Assembly: GCA_949282195.1 (NCBI GenBank)
Contig: CASDOW010000007.1
Location: forward strand, 1 to 64,000
Direction of reading: 5' to 3'
DNA: 64,000 bases
Origin: an uncultured bacterium
GTDB lineage: Bacteria; Cyanobacteriota; Vampirovibrionia; Gastranaerophilales; Gastranaerophilaceae
The stretch's first letter is position 1. Every line of letters begins with the position of its first letter. The translations under genes were made by a program, and so were the position numbers. Positions 1 to 8,630 of the stretch are shown here, one piece after another. The notes below the pieces were generated by a model. That model searched no databases, had not been told where the DNA came from, and saw only the letters and a program-made list of their open reading frames with translations.

Positions 1-364
1 AGCCATACGTTCTTCTACTTCATCTTGCATTGCTTGGATTTCTTCATCGGAATAAGTTCCGTTTTTAGCTTGCAAAGTCAAATCACGAATTCTTGATAGG
101 TTATCTTGGATAACATCAAGGTTACCTTCAGCTGTTGATAACATAGCGTTACCGTTTTGAACATTGTTTTGAGCGGTCTTATTACCTTCTAGCTGAACTT
201 GCATACGAGCAGAAATAACCGTTCCCGCTGCATCATCTTTTGCGGAATTTACTTTTAATCCTGATGATAGCCTTTCCATTGCTTGTGAAAGACCGTTTGT
301 TGACTTAGTTAAAAGTCCTTGGATTTTAATCGAATCCACATTGGGTGTTAATAACTACTGCCAT
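1..364 (-). pseudogene. Flagellin N-terminal part, partial, with apparent frameshift
   Basis: The minus strand from the ATG at 364 encodes a typical flagellin D0/D1 N-terminus: MAVVINTN start, then LSSGLKVNSAKDDAAGTVIS and a heptad-rich helix, running off the window edge. Flagellin polymerises into the flagellar filament after export through the flagellar type III apparatus. A Shine-Dalgarno AAAGGAG lies at about 372-378. Codon 8 is interrupted: a GGG run at 343-345 (plus strand) has one base too many, so the ATG frame hits a stop after 12 codons, while removing one G restores an uninterrupted flagellin frame to the window edge. This is either a real frameshift, phase variation, or a base error. 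The 5' leader holds a small hairpin at 389-402 (5-bp stem, 4-nt loop) just upstream of the Shine-Dalgarno. The C-terminal half lies outside the window. Confidence 0.8.
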
Positions 365-567
365 GACAATACTCCTTTACTTTTTAGCGCTTATCCGTAA
401 GCACATTTTAGTTACTAATAATTAATGGTTTTGGCTTTATTTATCTAACACTGTTATATTAGCCTTTTATTTAGAGTTAATGAATTATAAAAAAGTTAGG
501 AATTTGCTAAACAAAAGTATGATTTTTGTGATAGAATTATTTAAAAAAAGAGGAATGGAATTAATAA

Positions 568-1935
568 ATGGCACAAAAAACATCGTCAAAAATAGCTGCC
601 CCAATGATTAAACGTTTGCCTCCGCATAATCTTGAAGCAGAAGCTGCGGTTTTAGGTTCAATCTTAATAAATCCCGAAAGTATGAACAAGATTGTTGAAA
701 TCTTAGAACCTGATTTTTTTTATTCGCCTCAAAATAAACTTATTTATGAAGCTGTATTTACCTTATACAATCAAAACAAGCCAACAGATGTTTTATCTTT
801 GGCTGAATATTTCCGCTCAAGAAATAAACTTGATGATGTAGGCGGAATTGAATATCTTGGAGAATTGGGTTTAGACAATGTATTATCTTCAAATGTTGAA
901 TATTATGCTCAAATTATTAAAGAAAACGCACTTAAAAGAAAACTTGTAAATGCAGGTTCAATAATCATTGAAGAAGTTTTTAAAAACCCTGAAGCAGAAG
1001 TTGCGCTTGAAATTGCAGAAAGAACAATTTTTGATATCGCTCAACAAAAATCATCACAAGACGTCCAATTAATTACTAATTTGTTAATGGAAACAGTTGA
1101 ACAACTTGAATTCAGGTTTAACAATAAAGGATCTTATACAGGTGTTCCAAGCGGATACTACGACCTTGACGCTATGCTTGCAGGTTTTCAAAAATCAGAT
1201 TTAATTATTTTAGCTGCGCGTCCTTCTATGGGAAAAACCGCCTTTGCTCTTAATATTGCTCAAAATATCGGAATAGAACAGCATGTTCCTGTTTTAATAT
1301 TTTCTCTTGAAATGTCAGCAAGCCAATTAACACAGCGTATTTTGTGTTCCGAAGCGGAAATTGACGCTCAAAGAGCAAGGACGGGCGAATTAAACGAACA
1401 AGAATGGGAAAAAATAGCAGATGTAATGAACAAACTCCACGAAGCTCCTATTTTAATCGATGATTCATCAGGGGTAACATTGTCTGACATTAGAGCAAAA
1501 GCCAGAAGAATTAAAACAAAATACCCTGATTTGGGTTTAATTATAATCGACTATCTTCAGTTAATTGAAGATAAGACAATCATGGATAGAAACCAAGCTA
1601 TTTCAGGTATTTCAAGAGGATTGAAGTCATTAGCTCGTGAGTTAAATGTACCTATAATTTCTTTATCTCAATTATCTCGTAAAGTTGAAGATAGAACAGA
1701 TAAACGCCCCATGCTTTCAGACTTAAGAGAATCAGGCGCAATCGAACAAGACGCCGATGTTGTTATGTTTGTTCATAGGGAAGAATACTACGACAAAGAA
1801 AATCCCGAATTAAAAAATAAAGCTTCTATTATTATTGCAAAACAACGTAACGGCCCTGTGGGAAGTGTGGATTTATTATTCTTTGGTTCAACTACCAAAT
1901 TTAAAAACAAAATGAAACCTGTAATAGAGGCTTAA
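568..1935 (+). CDS. dnaB: Replicative DNA helicase DnaB
   Basis: This is the hexameric 5'-3' helicase that unwinds DNA ahead of the replisome and recruits primase. The 455 residues match the family length. The N-terminal DnaB domain (about residues 15-120, starting LPPHNLEAEAAVLGSIL) is followed by a RecA-like ATPase: Walker A ARPSMGKT at 217-224, Walker B LIIIDYLQL near 330, and the SQLSRKVEDR and GAIEQDADVVMF motifs. No intein interrupts the ATPase. The ATG is preceded by AGAGGA at a rather long spacing of about 13 nt. It is transcribed alone, divergent from flagellin and convergent with the SLH-protein gene. No U-tract follows it on its own strand, so its terminator is not clear. Confidence 0.97.
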   Translation: MAQKTSSKIAAPMIKRLPPHNLEAEAAVLGSILINPESMNKIVEILEPDFFYSPQNKLIYEAVFTLYNQNKPTDVLSLAEYFRSRNKLDDVGGIEYLGELGLDNVLSSNVEYYAQIIKENALKRKLVNAGSIIIEEVFKNPEAEVALEIAERTIFDIAQQKSSQDVQLITNLLMETVEQLEFRFNNKGSYTGVPSGYYDLDAMLAGFQKSDLIILAARPSMGKTAFALNIAQNIGIEQHVPVLIFSLEMSASQLTQRILCSEAEIDAQRARTGELNEQEWEKIADVMNKLHEAPILIDDSSGVTLSDIRAKARRIKTKYPDLGLIIIDYLQLIEDKTIMDRNQAISGISRGLKSLARELNVPIISLSQLSRKVEDRTDKRPMLSDLRESGAIEQDADVVMFVHREEYYDKENPELKNKASIIIAKQRNGPVGSVDLLFFGSTTKFKNKMKPVIEA

Positions 1936-1940
1936 AAAAT

Positions 1941-1971
1941 CAAAAAAGACTGCAAAAATATTTTGCAGTCT
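1941..1971 (-). terminator. Intrinsic terminator of the SLH-protein gene
   Basis: An 11-bp perfect stem (1947-1957 with 1961-1971, 3-nt loop) is followed on the minus strand by a run of six T. On the plus strand no T-run follows, so it serves the minus-strand gene ending at 1993 rather than dnaB. Confidence 0.85.
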
Positions 1972-1992
1972 AAAAACCAGAGCTGATTTTTA

Positions 1993-3858
1993 TTATTGTC
2001 CAAAAGCAATAGTGATTTTTTCTTTAGGGTTAACTTTTGAAATTGGAGTTCCTGATGAATCAACAAGATAAGCCAATTCTTCGCCTGATGTTTGGAATAA
2101 GCCCATTGTACCTGATAGAGCAGTTCTTGTTAAGTCAACAGGGGCTTTAAGGGTAGTTTTAATACCGTCTTGGTAGCTTCTGCCTGCGGCTTTAAATTTA
2201 CCTGATAATAATTCGGATGTACCTACACCTGTTTGGTCTAATAAGCCTTCTGCGGCATTTGCAATACCAATAGCAGCGCCGCCGATTGTTCTACCAGCAG
2301 TACCAATTAGAGAACCTGTCCAAGTGAATGGGAATTGAACTAATCTTAACAATGGATTAATATCTTTTTGTCTTTCAACTTTAGCAGTTAAGATTTGTTT
2401 TGGCAGTTGCGCTTTGCAACCGTCGCAATTGATTATCTCATTAAATGACAATCTTAAAGAACCTTCGTTATTTTTACTTGGTCTTGTAACTTCGGTTACT
2501 TTACCTCTAACAGTAGAGCCGCATGGGAATACTTGACCGTTAATTGTAATTTCATTAAGTGTTTTTGCTGCAAATTGTTCACCTACATTTGCATGTTTAG
2601 CATTAATGATGTCATTCATTGTCAATTGTAGTGTTGGAATTGTAACTTTTGTTTCTCTTTCTATATAAGTTTTTCCGCCAAGGTCTTGTGAGGCAGTTTT
2701 TGTAGATTTATCGTAACCGCCTGCAATTCTCATGCCTTGCAACATAGAACTTGCTTCTGCACGAGTTGTTTTGTCGTTTGGTCTTATATAGTCTTGATTT
2801 CTTTCGTTTTTAAGAGCGCCATTGTCAATAGCTTTAGCTACGTGTTCTTTTGCCCAGCAAGGAACTTGAGCACCGTCTTTATATTTTGACAAGATTTCAT
2901 CAGCTTTAGCTGCGTCCATAGGACAATTTAAACCTTTAGCCATAATAGTTAAAGCTTCGGTTCTTGTTATATTTTCGTTAGGTGCAAACATGTTGTTTGA
3001 TTTACCTTTAATCATGTTTTCTGCTACACCTTTTGAAATATAATCATGTGCCCAGTGATTTTTAGGTACATCTTTAAATGTCAATGAATCGCAATCGGAA
3101 GTTACATCAAGGTTGTATCCTTTAACAACCATTGTTGCCATTTCAGCACGTGACACTTTTCTGTTTGGTTTAAACATGCCGTCAGGATAGCCTTCTAAAA
3201 CGCATTGTTCGGTTAAGCGGTTGATGTCGCTGCTTGCCCAGTAGCTATCAAATACATCAGGGTATTGTTGGGCTGTGATATCAGCAGCAGCGCCTGTAAA
3301 GCCTAAACAAGAACATGGTTCTTTGGATACTTTGATTACATCCATTGTTGTTGTTGAATAAACATTTGACGGAGCGTCGCAATCATATTTTGGCATAGCG
3401 TCAGCACTTATTACAGGTGCTGCACCGCCTGTAGCGCAACCACATTCAACAGGAACACCTCTATAAGACGGTGTTAATAATGAATCGTTGATTGTTGCGT
3501 TATTTTGCTCCTCCCCCACTTGTGCAGTGTTGGAATTTGAGTAAATGGCATTTGGGTAAGCATAAGTTTGTTGATTTAAAGGTTTTGTTTCCACGCAAGG
3601 AGCAGCTCCTCCTGTCGGGCAATCGCAATCAGATTTTTTCTTTTCGCAAGGATCACACTTGTCTTTTTTCTTTTCACAAGCACAATCTGCTTGTTTGCAT
3701 TTTGAGCATGTGGCATTGTCGGGCGTTACAATTTCTGTTTTTTTATTACATCCGCAGTCATCTGCCACAGGACATGCTGCAAATGACATTGGAACGGTTA
3801 AAGCTAGTGCGCATAGGCTTATTGTAGCACCGGATAGTAAATTTCTTTTGATAGTCAT
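1993..3858 (-). CDS. Secreted SLH-domain envelope protein with cysteine-rich N-terminus
   Basis: The start is set at 3858, where AAAGGAGG precedes ATG and a signal peptide follows (MTIKRNLL, hydrophobic core, cleavage near SFAAC); upstream in-frame codons lack these. The 621-residue protein has a cysteine-rich segment after the signal (about residues 28-85, many CxC and CDPC-like pairs alternating with KKK), then three SLH repeats at about residues 195-375 with YPDG, NHWA and RAEA hallmarks. A C-terminal half follows with a GSTVRGKVTEV beta segment, a paired-cysteine loop, and a glycine/alanine-rich region. SLH domains bind pyruvylated secondary cell-wall polymers or, in Cyanobacteria and relatives, link the outer membrane to peptidoglycan. 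No OprB-type porin barrel is recognisable. The function of the cysteine cluster is unknown; disulfide or metal binding are both possible. Confidence 0.85.
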   Translation of the reverse strand: MTIKRNLLSGATISLCALALTVPMSFAACPVADDCGCNKKTEIVTPDNATCSKCKQADCACEKKKDKCDPCEKKKSDCDCPTGGAAPCVETKPLNQQTYAYPNAIYSNSNTAQVGEEQNNATINDSLLTPSYRGVPVECGCATGGAAPVISADAMPKYDCDAPSNVYSTTTMDVIKVSKEPCSCLGFTGAAADITAQQYPDVFDSYWASSDINRLTEQCVLEGYPDGMFKPNRKVSRAEMATMVVKGYNLDVTSDCDSLTFKDVPKNHWAHDYISKGVAENMIKGKSNNMFAPNENITRTEALTIMAKGLNCPMDAAKADEILSKYKDGAQVPCWAKEHVAKAIDNGALKNERNQDYIRPNDKTTRAEASSMLQGMRIAGGYDKSTKTASQDLGGKTYIERETKVTIPTLQLTMNDIINAKHANVGEQFAAKTLNEITINGQVFPCGSTVRGKVTEVTRPSKNNEGSLRLSFNEIINCDGCKAQLPKQILTAKVERQKDINPLLRLVQFPFTWTGSLIGTAGRTIGGAAIGIANAAEGLLDQTGVGTSELLSGKFKAAGRSYQDGIKTTLKAPVDLTRTALSGTMGLFQTSGEELAYLVDSSGTPISKVNPKEKITIAFGQ

Positions 3859-3987
3859 TTTTCCTCCTTTTATGTTGCATTTATTTTTTGCATAAAAAAC
3901 GCACAATTTTTATTCTAAGATTATGCGTTTATTTTATTTTGTATTCATTACCATAAAAGGTTATCCATAGTGCTAATTATTTACATA

Positions 3988-4022
3988 AAAAAACACGCAT
4001 TTGGTTTTAATGCGTGTTTTTT
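3988..4022 (-). terminator. Intrinsic terminator after the HEAT-like gene
   Basis: A 14-bp perfect stem (3988-4001 with 4009-4022) with a 7-nt loop lies just downstream of the minus-strand stop at 4038. The distal arm ends in a T-rich run on the minus strand. Confidence 0.8.
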
Positions 4023-4037
4023 AAGGTTCTTATGTAA

Positions 4038-4340
4038 CTATATTTCAGATAAAAGATAGTCTGCCATCCATTGGTAATTTTCATCTTCGTATGCAAGCGC
4101 TTTTAGGGGCGCAATTGAACTTTCGCCAATTCTGATTAAGCTCATTGCAACAATTCCTCTTTGTAATCCTTTAAGGGTTCTTAATTTTTGAACAAGAGCA
4201 TTTACCGCTTTAGCTCCCATTGCAACGATTGAGTTTTCAACATCATTTTTAGTATTTGAATCAACATCTGATAATAAATAATCAAGTTTTTCGGATATGT
4301 TGTCTTGTTTTACGATGTTTGAATTTACTACTGCTTGCAT
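4038..4340 (-). CDS. Small HEAT-repeat-like protein
   Basis: The start at 4340 (MQAVVNSN) follows AGAGGT at good spacing; the longer frame to 4385 has no ribosome site. The 100-residue product has no signal peptide and looks all-helical. The part from about residue 40 (VENSIVAMGAKAVNALVQKL, then RGIVAMSLIRIGESSIAPLKAL) reads as two HEAT/PBS-lyase-like helical repeats, a protein-protein interaction fold. No enzymatic motif is seen. It is a single-gene unit with its own terminator, divergent from ffh. The specific role is unknown. Confidence 0.7.
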   Translation of the reverse strand: MQAVVNSNIVKQDNISEKLDYLLSDVDSNTKNDVENSIVAMGAKAVNALVQKLRTLKGLQRGIVAMSLIRIGESSIAPLKALAYEDENYQWMADYLLSEI

Positions 4341-4458
4341 TATACTACCTCTTAATTTCTTCTTTGTAATTTTTAGTATACACATAAAAAATATAATTTT
4401 TTGATTTCCTTATACAATCTTTATATCGATGTAAAATTTTAATAAATTTCGTTTTTTT

Positions 4459-4464
4459 TATAGT
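4459..4464 (+). promoter_or_regulatory. Possible -10 element of ffh, near-leaderless transcript
   Basis: TATAGT lies only 11 nt upstream of the ffh ATG at 4476 and no Shine-Dalgarno is visible between them, so the message may have a very short leader. No good -35 match is seen. This is an inference from spacing only. Confidence 0.3.
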
Positions 4465-4475
4465 AGAATGTATAT

Positions 4476-5834
4476 ATGTTTGACAGTTTATCGGAAAAAT
4501 TACAGCAAATTATTGCTTCCACAGGAAAAAACTCAACTCTTACAGACGACAATATCCAAGACGCTCTAAGAGAAATCAGACGTGCCTTATTAGGTGCTGA
4601 TGTATCTTTGAATGTTGTAAAATCTTTTATTTCATCTATAAAAAACAAAGTTGTGGGCGAAAAAGTTGTTGAATCAACCAATCCGTCTCAAACTTTAATA
4701 AAAATTGTAAATGATGAATTAACTAATTTGCTGGGCGAAAAGCAAGCGCCCTTAAAACTGGATACAAATCCTTCAATAATAATGATGTTGGGTTTGCAAG
4801 GTTCAGGTAAAACTACAAGTGCGGCTAAATTAGCGCTAAAACTAAAAAAAGAAGGGAAATCTCCTCTTTTGGTGGCGTTAGATGTTTATAGACCCGCCGC
4901 AATTTTGCAATTAAAAACATTAGCAAAAGACAATAACATTGATTTCTTTTCTGATGAAAATAATTCAGATGTTGTTGATATAGCTAAAAAATCACTAGAG
5001 CATGCTCAAAAAAATAATAATACGGTTTTAATTTTTGATACAGCCGGAAGATTACAGATTGATTCTGATATGATGGCAGAATTAATGCTTTTGAGCCACA
5101 ATTTTAAAATCAATGAAAAGCTTCTTGTTGTTGATTCAATGATAGGACAAGCTGCCCTTGAAGTTGCACTTGATTTTGATGAGCAATTAGGTATTGACGG
5201 CGTAATTTTAACAAAATTAGACGGCGACACTAAAGGCGGATGTGCTTTAAGTATTGTCCATGCAACCAAAAAACCGATTAAATTAATCGCCACAGGAGAA
5301 AATATTGTTCCTTTAGAGGATTTTCATCCTGATAGAATGGCAAATCGCATTTTAGGCATGGGTGATATTGTAACGCTTGTTGAACGTGCTCAAAAGAATA
5401 TTGACCTTAAAGAAGCAAAAGCGCTTGAAGATAAAATGCTAAAAGATGAATTTAGCTTTGAAGATTTTCTTAAAATTCAAAAACAAATTAAGGCTTTGGG
5501 GTCTTTTGGCGGAATTTTATCTATGCTTCCTTTGGGTATTTCAAAAAACGATACTGAAAAAATATCCCATGAAGGTGAAAAACAATTTAAAAAAATAGAA
5601 GTGTTTATTCAGTCTATGACATTGCAAGAGAGAAAAAATCCTAATATTTTAAATGCCTCAAGAAAAAAAAGAATTGCACAAGGTGCAGGCATGGATATAA
5701 ATGAATTAAATGCTTTTATAACTCAATTTGAAACAATGAGAAAAATGATGAAAGGGTTTGGCGGGCTTAAAAAATCCTTGAAAGGTAAAAAAGGAAAAAT
5801 GCCTTTTGGGGGTATGCCTAAGTTTCCGTTTTAA
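4476..5834 (+). CDS. ffh: Signal recognition particle protein Ffh
   Basis: Ffh is the SRP54 GTPase that binds signal sequences of nascent membrane proteins together with 4.5S RNA and hands them to FtsY at the membrane. The N domain (residues 1-90, helical) carries the RRALLGADVSLNVV motif. The G domain has GLQGSGKT at 106-113, DVYRPAA near 136, DTAGRLQ at 188-194 and TKLDGD at 246-251. The M domain (from about 300) is methionine-rich with the RIAQGAGM motif, and ends in a glycine/lysine/methionine tail. The 452-residue length is normal. No Shine-Dalgarno is visible. It heads a plus-strand run with trkA 6 nt downstream, so membrane insertion and potassium uptake genes share a transcript here. 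Confidence 0.97.
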   Translation: MFDSLSEKLQQIIASTGKNSTLTDDNIQDALREIRRALLGADVSLNVVKSFISSIKNKVVGEKVVESTNPSQTLIKIVNDELTNLLGEKQAPLKLDTNPSIIMMLGLQGSGKTTSAAKLALKLKKEGKSPLLVALDVYRPAAILQLKTLAKDNNIDFFSDENNSDVVDIAKKSLEHAQKNNNTVLIFDTAGRLQIDSDMMAELMLLSHNFKINEKLLVVDSMIGQAALEVALDFDEQLGIDGVILTKLDGDTKGGCALSIVHATKKPIKLIATGENIVPLEDFHPDRMANRILGMGDIVTLVERAQKNIDLKEAKALEDKMLKDEFSFEDFLKIQKQIKALGSFGGILSMLPLGISKNDTEKISHEGEKQFKKIEVFIQSMTLQERKNPNILNASRKKRIAQGAGMDINELNAFITQFETMRKMMKGFGGLKKSLKGKKGKMPFGGMPKFPF

Positions 5835-5840
5835 TATGAT

Positions 5841-7178
5841 ATGAGAATAGTAATTTATGGCGCAAACGAGATGGCAAGCGCAATTGCAGTTGAATTTTTT
5901 GAAGATCATGATGTTATTGTTATTGATCCAAATCAAAAAAATTTAGAACCTTTTTCAAGATTGGATGTAGGAATTATTTGCGCCGACGCACTTAATATAA
6001 AGATTTTGAAAGATGCGGATGTATCTTCTGCTGACGCATTTATAGCCTGTTCATCTGACGATGAGCAAAACATAATTGCTTGTTTAATGGCAAAAGAAGT
6101 TTCAAACGCTCAAACAGTTTGTTTTGTATCGAAAAAAGAATCCCTTGAATCCCTAAATGCTCTAAAAGATGAATATCATTCAAGCTATGTTAGAAATATA
6201 GATAACGTAATTTGGCCGCAAAATTTATTAGTTCAAGAAATTTTTAAAATTATAACGGTACCTGATGCGGTTGATGTTGAAAATTTTGCCCAAGGTAGAG
6301 CGAGATTATTAGAATACAGGATAAAAGAAGATTCTGAGCTTTTAAATCAAAAATTAAAAGATTGCTATTTTAATTCTGAAGTTTTGGTTGTGGGTATCGT
6401 CCGAAATGATGAATTGTTTATTCCAAACGGCAACAGTGAATTTTTATTAAATGATAAGATAATTTTAATGGGTACACCTATAGGGCTTGATATTGCGGTT
6501 AGTGAGCTTTTCACTTCCAAAGGTGCAGTCAAAAAAATCACAATTATAGGCGGTGGTTCTGTCGGCTATGAATTAGCGCAAGCTTTAGAAAAAACATCAA
6601 TGAAGATTAAAATGATAGAAAATGATTATGAAAGATGTGAGTATTTATCTCAAAATCTGAAAAAGTCATTAATTTTAAACGGTTCAGGAACAAGTCTTGA
6701 ATTATTGGAACAAGAAGAAACAGGTAGAAATGATGTCGTTGTTGCAATAACAAATAATGACGAAAAAAATCTTTTATGTTCATTGTTATCTAAGCAATTG
6801 GGTGCTAAAAAGGTTATAACAAGGGTTTCTCAAGGTATTACGGGTAATCTTTTCGAAAGGGTAGGAGTAGACGTTGCAATTTCGCAAAGAGAAGCTTGTG
6901 TACATGAAATTAAAAACAGGATAATGGATTTTAGAGCCTGTGTTTTAGCTACGGTTGAGCGTGGTCAAGGTGAAATTATTGAAATTGCTGTTCCTAAAAA
7001 CTTTGACACTAAGCCCTTATATGAAATCAAGATGCCGGTTCCTTGTGTTATTGCAATTATTAATCGTGGTTCAAAGGTTATTATTCCAAAAGGCAAAACA
7101 GAAATTATGCCAAATGATGTTCTTTTGGTATTCACTAAATCGGATGATGTTATAGCTGTTAAGGAATATTTTAAATAA
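5841..7178 (+). CDS. trkA: Trk potassium uptake regulatory subunit TrkA
   Basis: TrkA is the cytoplasmic NAD(H)/nucleotide-binding gating ring of the Trk K+ channel. The 445 residues contain two RCK units, each a Rossmann fold plus a C-lobe. The first begins RIVIYGANEMASAIA with a degenerate glycine motif (GANEMA instead of GxGxxG). The second, near residue 232, keeps ITIIGGGSVGYELAQAL. The ring probably binds nucleotide mainly through the second half. It starts 6 nt after ffh without its own Shine-Dalgarno, suggesting translational coupling. Its stop overlaps the trkH start by one base (TAATG), supporting a TrkA-TrkH complex made from one message. Confidence 0.95.
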   Translation: MRIVIYGANEMASAIAVEFFEDHDVIVIDPNQKNLEPFSRLDVGIICADALNIKILKDADVSSADAFIACSSDDEQNIIACLMAKEVSNAQTVCFVSKKESLESLNALKDEYHSSYVRNIDNVIWPQNLLVQEIFKIITVPDAVDVENFAQGRARLLEYRIKEDSELLNQKLKDCYFNSEVLVVGIVRNDELFIPNGNSEFLLNDKIILMGTPIGLDIAVSELFTSKGAVKKITIIGGGSVGYELAQALEKTSMKIKMIENDYERCEYLSQNLKKSLILNGSGTSLELLEQEETGRNDVVVAITNNDEKNLLCSLLSKQLGAKKVITRVSQGITGNLFERVGVDVAISQREACVHEIKNRIMDFRACVLATVERGQGEIIEIAVPKNFDTKPLYEIKMPVPCVIAIINRGSKVIIPKGKTEIMPNDVLLVFTKSDDVIAVKEYFK

Positions 7179-8629
7179 TGAGATATAGTATAATATTTAA
7201 TATTCTGGGAACTTTTTTAAAACATATCGGTGTATTATTTATTGTTCCGATAATTGCAGCTTTTTTATTAAATGAAAGAAATGAAATATTACCGTTTTTA
7301 ATAACGGGGGTATTTTCAATTGCTTTAGGGTTTTTGTTTACCATAAAGAAAGTTAACCAAAAAGAGGTCGACAATATCAAGAAAACCGAATCTTTAACAA
7401 CGGTGTTTTTTTCTTGGGTTTTATTTGCCTTAATTTATGCTATTCCCTATTTATTTTATAATATGGATTTTACAAACGCCTGTTTTGAATCAATGTCGGG
7501 AATAACGACAACGGGCGCAACCATTATGAAGGATTTTAGCTTATATCCTAAAACTTTATTTTTCTTTCGCTCATTAAGCCAATGGCTTGGGGGCATGGGA
7601 ATAGTTGTTTTATTTATTGCGGTATTACCCAGAATAGCGGTTGCGGGGCGTCAAATGTTCTATGCTGAAGCTCCCATGCCAACGCAAGATAAAGCAACCC
7701 CTAGAATAAGATACACCGCAAGTTGGCTTTGGACAATTTATTTAACTTATACAATATTGGAAATAATTGTTCTGAAATTTTGCGGACTTGATTTATACCA
7801 TGCGACAATAACAAGCCTTTCGACTATTGCAACAGGTGGTTTTAGTGCAATGCCAAACAGCATAATTGATTACCATAGTACAAAAGTCACCCTGTGTGTA
7901 CTTTTCTTTATGTTTATTGCGGGAATAAATTATATTATTGTATACAGGTGTATTAAAAATAAAAAACCAACCCCTTTATTTAAAAGTGAAGAATTAAAAA
8001 TATATCTTGTTATAACTTTTGTTCTTTCTTTATTGTTAACTTTAAGCTTAGTTATAAATTCTCATTACGATATTAAAAATGCTTTAATAAATTCATTCTT
8101 TGAAATTGTTACAACTATGACTACTACGGGGTTTGCGGTCGATAACTATATTAAGTGGGATACAATTAGCAAAGTTATTTTGTTTTTGGCATTTTTCACG
8201 GGCGGCTGTGCTGCTTCTACTTCGGGTGGAATTAAAATAATAAGATGGATATTTATAGGTAAATATTTAAAAAGAGAATTAAATAAAATCATTCATCCTC
8301 AAGGAGTGTACCCTATTAAACTTGAGGGGAGCGCGATAGGTTTTGATGTTGCTTCTCAAATGGTGGCTTTTTTGATATTTTATTTTTTGATATATGCTAC
8401 GGGTGTTTTGGTAATTCTTTTTATAGAACATGATGGAGTTGTTGCTTTTTCTACAGCTGCTACAGCTTTGGGAAATGTTGGTCCTGCGTATGGGATTATA
8501 GGGCCTTTGGATAGTTTTGCAATCTTACATGCTTCTACAAGGTGGGTTTTAATTTTACTAATGTTGATTGGTCGATTGGAAATTATTCCTTTTCTTGCAA
8601 TTTTAAATAAAGATTTATGGAAAAGTTAG
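7178..8629 (+). CDS. trkH: Trk-type potassium transporter membrane subunit TrkH
   Basis: This inner-membrane K+ channel-like subunit (483 residues, about 10-12 membrane segments) has four pore-loop repeats. The selectivity-filter glycines are visible in TTTGATIM, TIATGGFSAM, TTTGFAVD and ALGNVGPAYG. An LGGMGIVVLFIAVLPR segment is typical of TrkH/TrkG. It overlaps the trkA stop by one base, so the two are coupled. Only one nucleotide separates its stop from the next start, so the formyltransferase is probably co-transcribed. Confidence 0.95.
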   Translation: MRYSIIFNILGTFLKHIGVLFIVPIIAAFLLNERNEILPFLITGVFSIALGFLFTIKKVNQKEVDNIKKTESLTTVFFSWVLFALIYAIPYLFYNMDFTNACFESMSGITTTGATIMKDFSLYPKTLFFFRSLSQWLGGMGIVVLFIAVLPRIAVAGRQMFYAEAPMPTQDKATPRIRYTASWLWTIYLTYTILEIIVLKFCGLDLYHATITSLSTIATGGFSAMPNSIIDYHSTKVTLCVLFFMFIAGINYIIVYRCIKNKKPTPLFKSEELKIYLVITFVLSLLLTLSLVINSHYDIKNALINSFFEIVTTMTTTGFAVDNYIKWDTISKVILFLAFFTGGCAASTSGGIKIIRWIFIGKYLKRELNKIIHPQGVYPIKLEGSAIGFDVASQMVAFLIFYFLIYATGVLVILFIEHDGVVAFSTAATALGNVGPAYGIIGPLDSFAILHASTRWVLILLMLIGRLEIIPFLAILNKDLWKS

Positions 8630-8630
8630 T

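Noticed and set aside
365-480. Sigma-28 promoter for flagellin
   Set aside because: A TAAA and a GGATAA are present, but the spacing (about 10 nt) does not fit the TAAA-N15-GCCGATAA pattern.
1936-1975. Terminator of dnaB
   Set aside because: The hairpin has no T-run on the plus strand; it fits the minus-strand gene instead.
3492-3895. Two plus-strand open frames opposite the SLH gene
   Set aside because: They mirror the low-complexity cysteine/lysine codons of the real gene, have no ribosome site and no protein-like composition.
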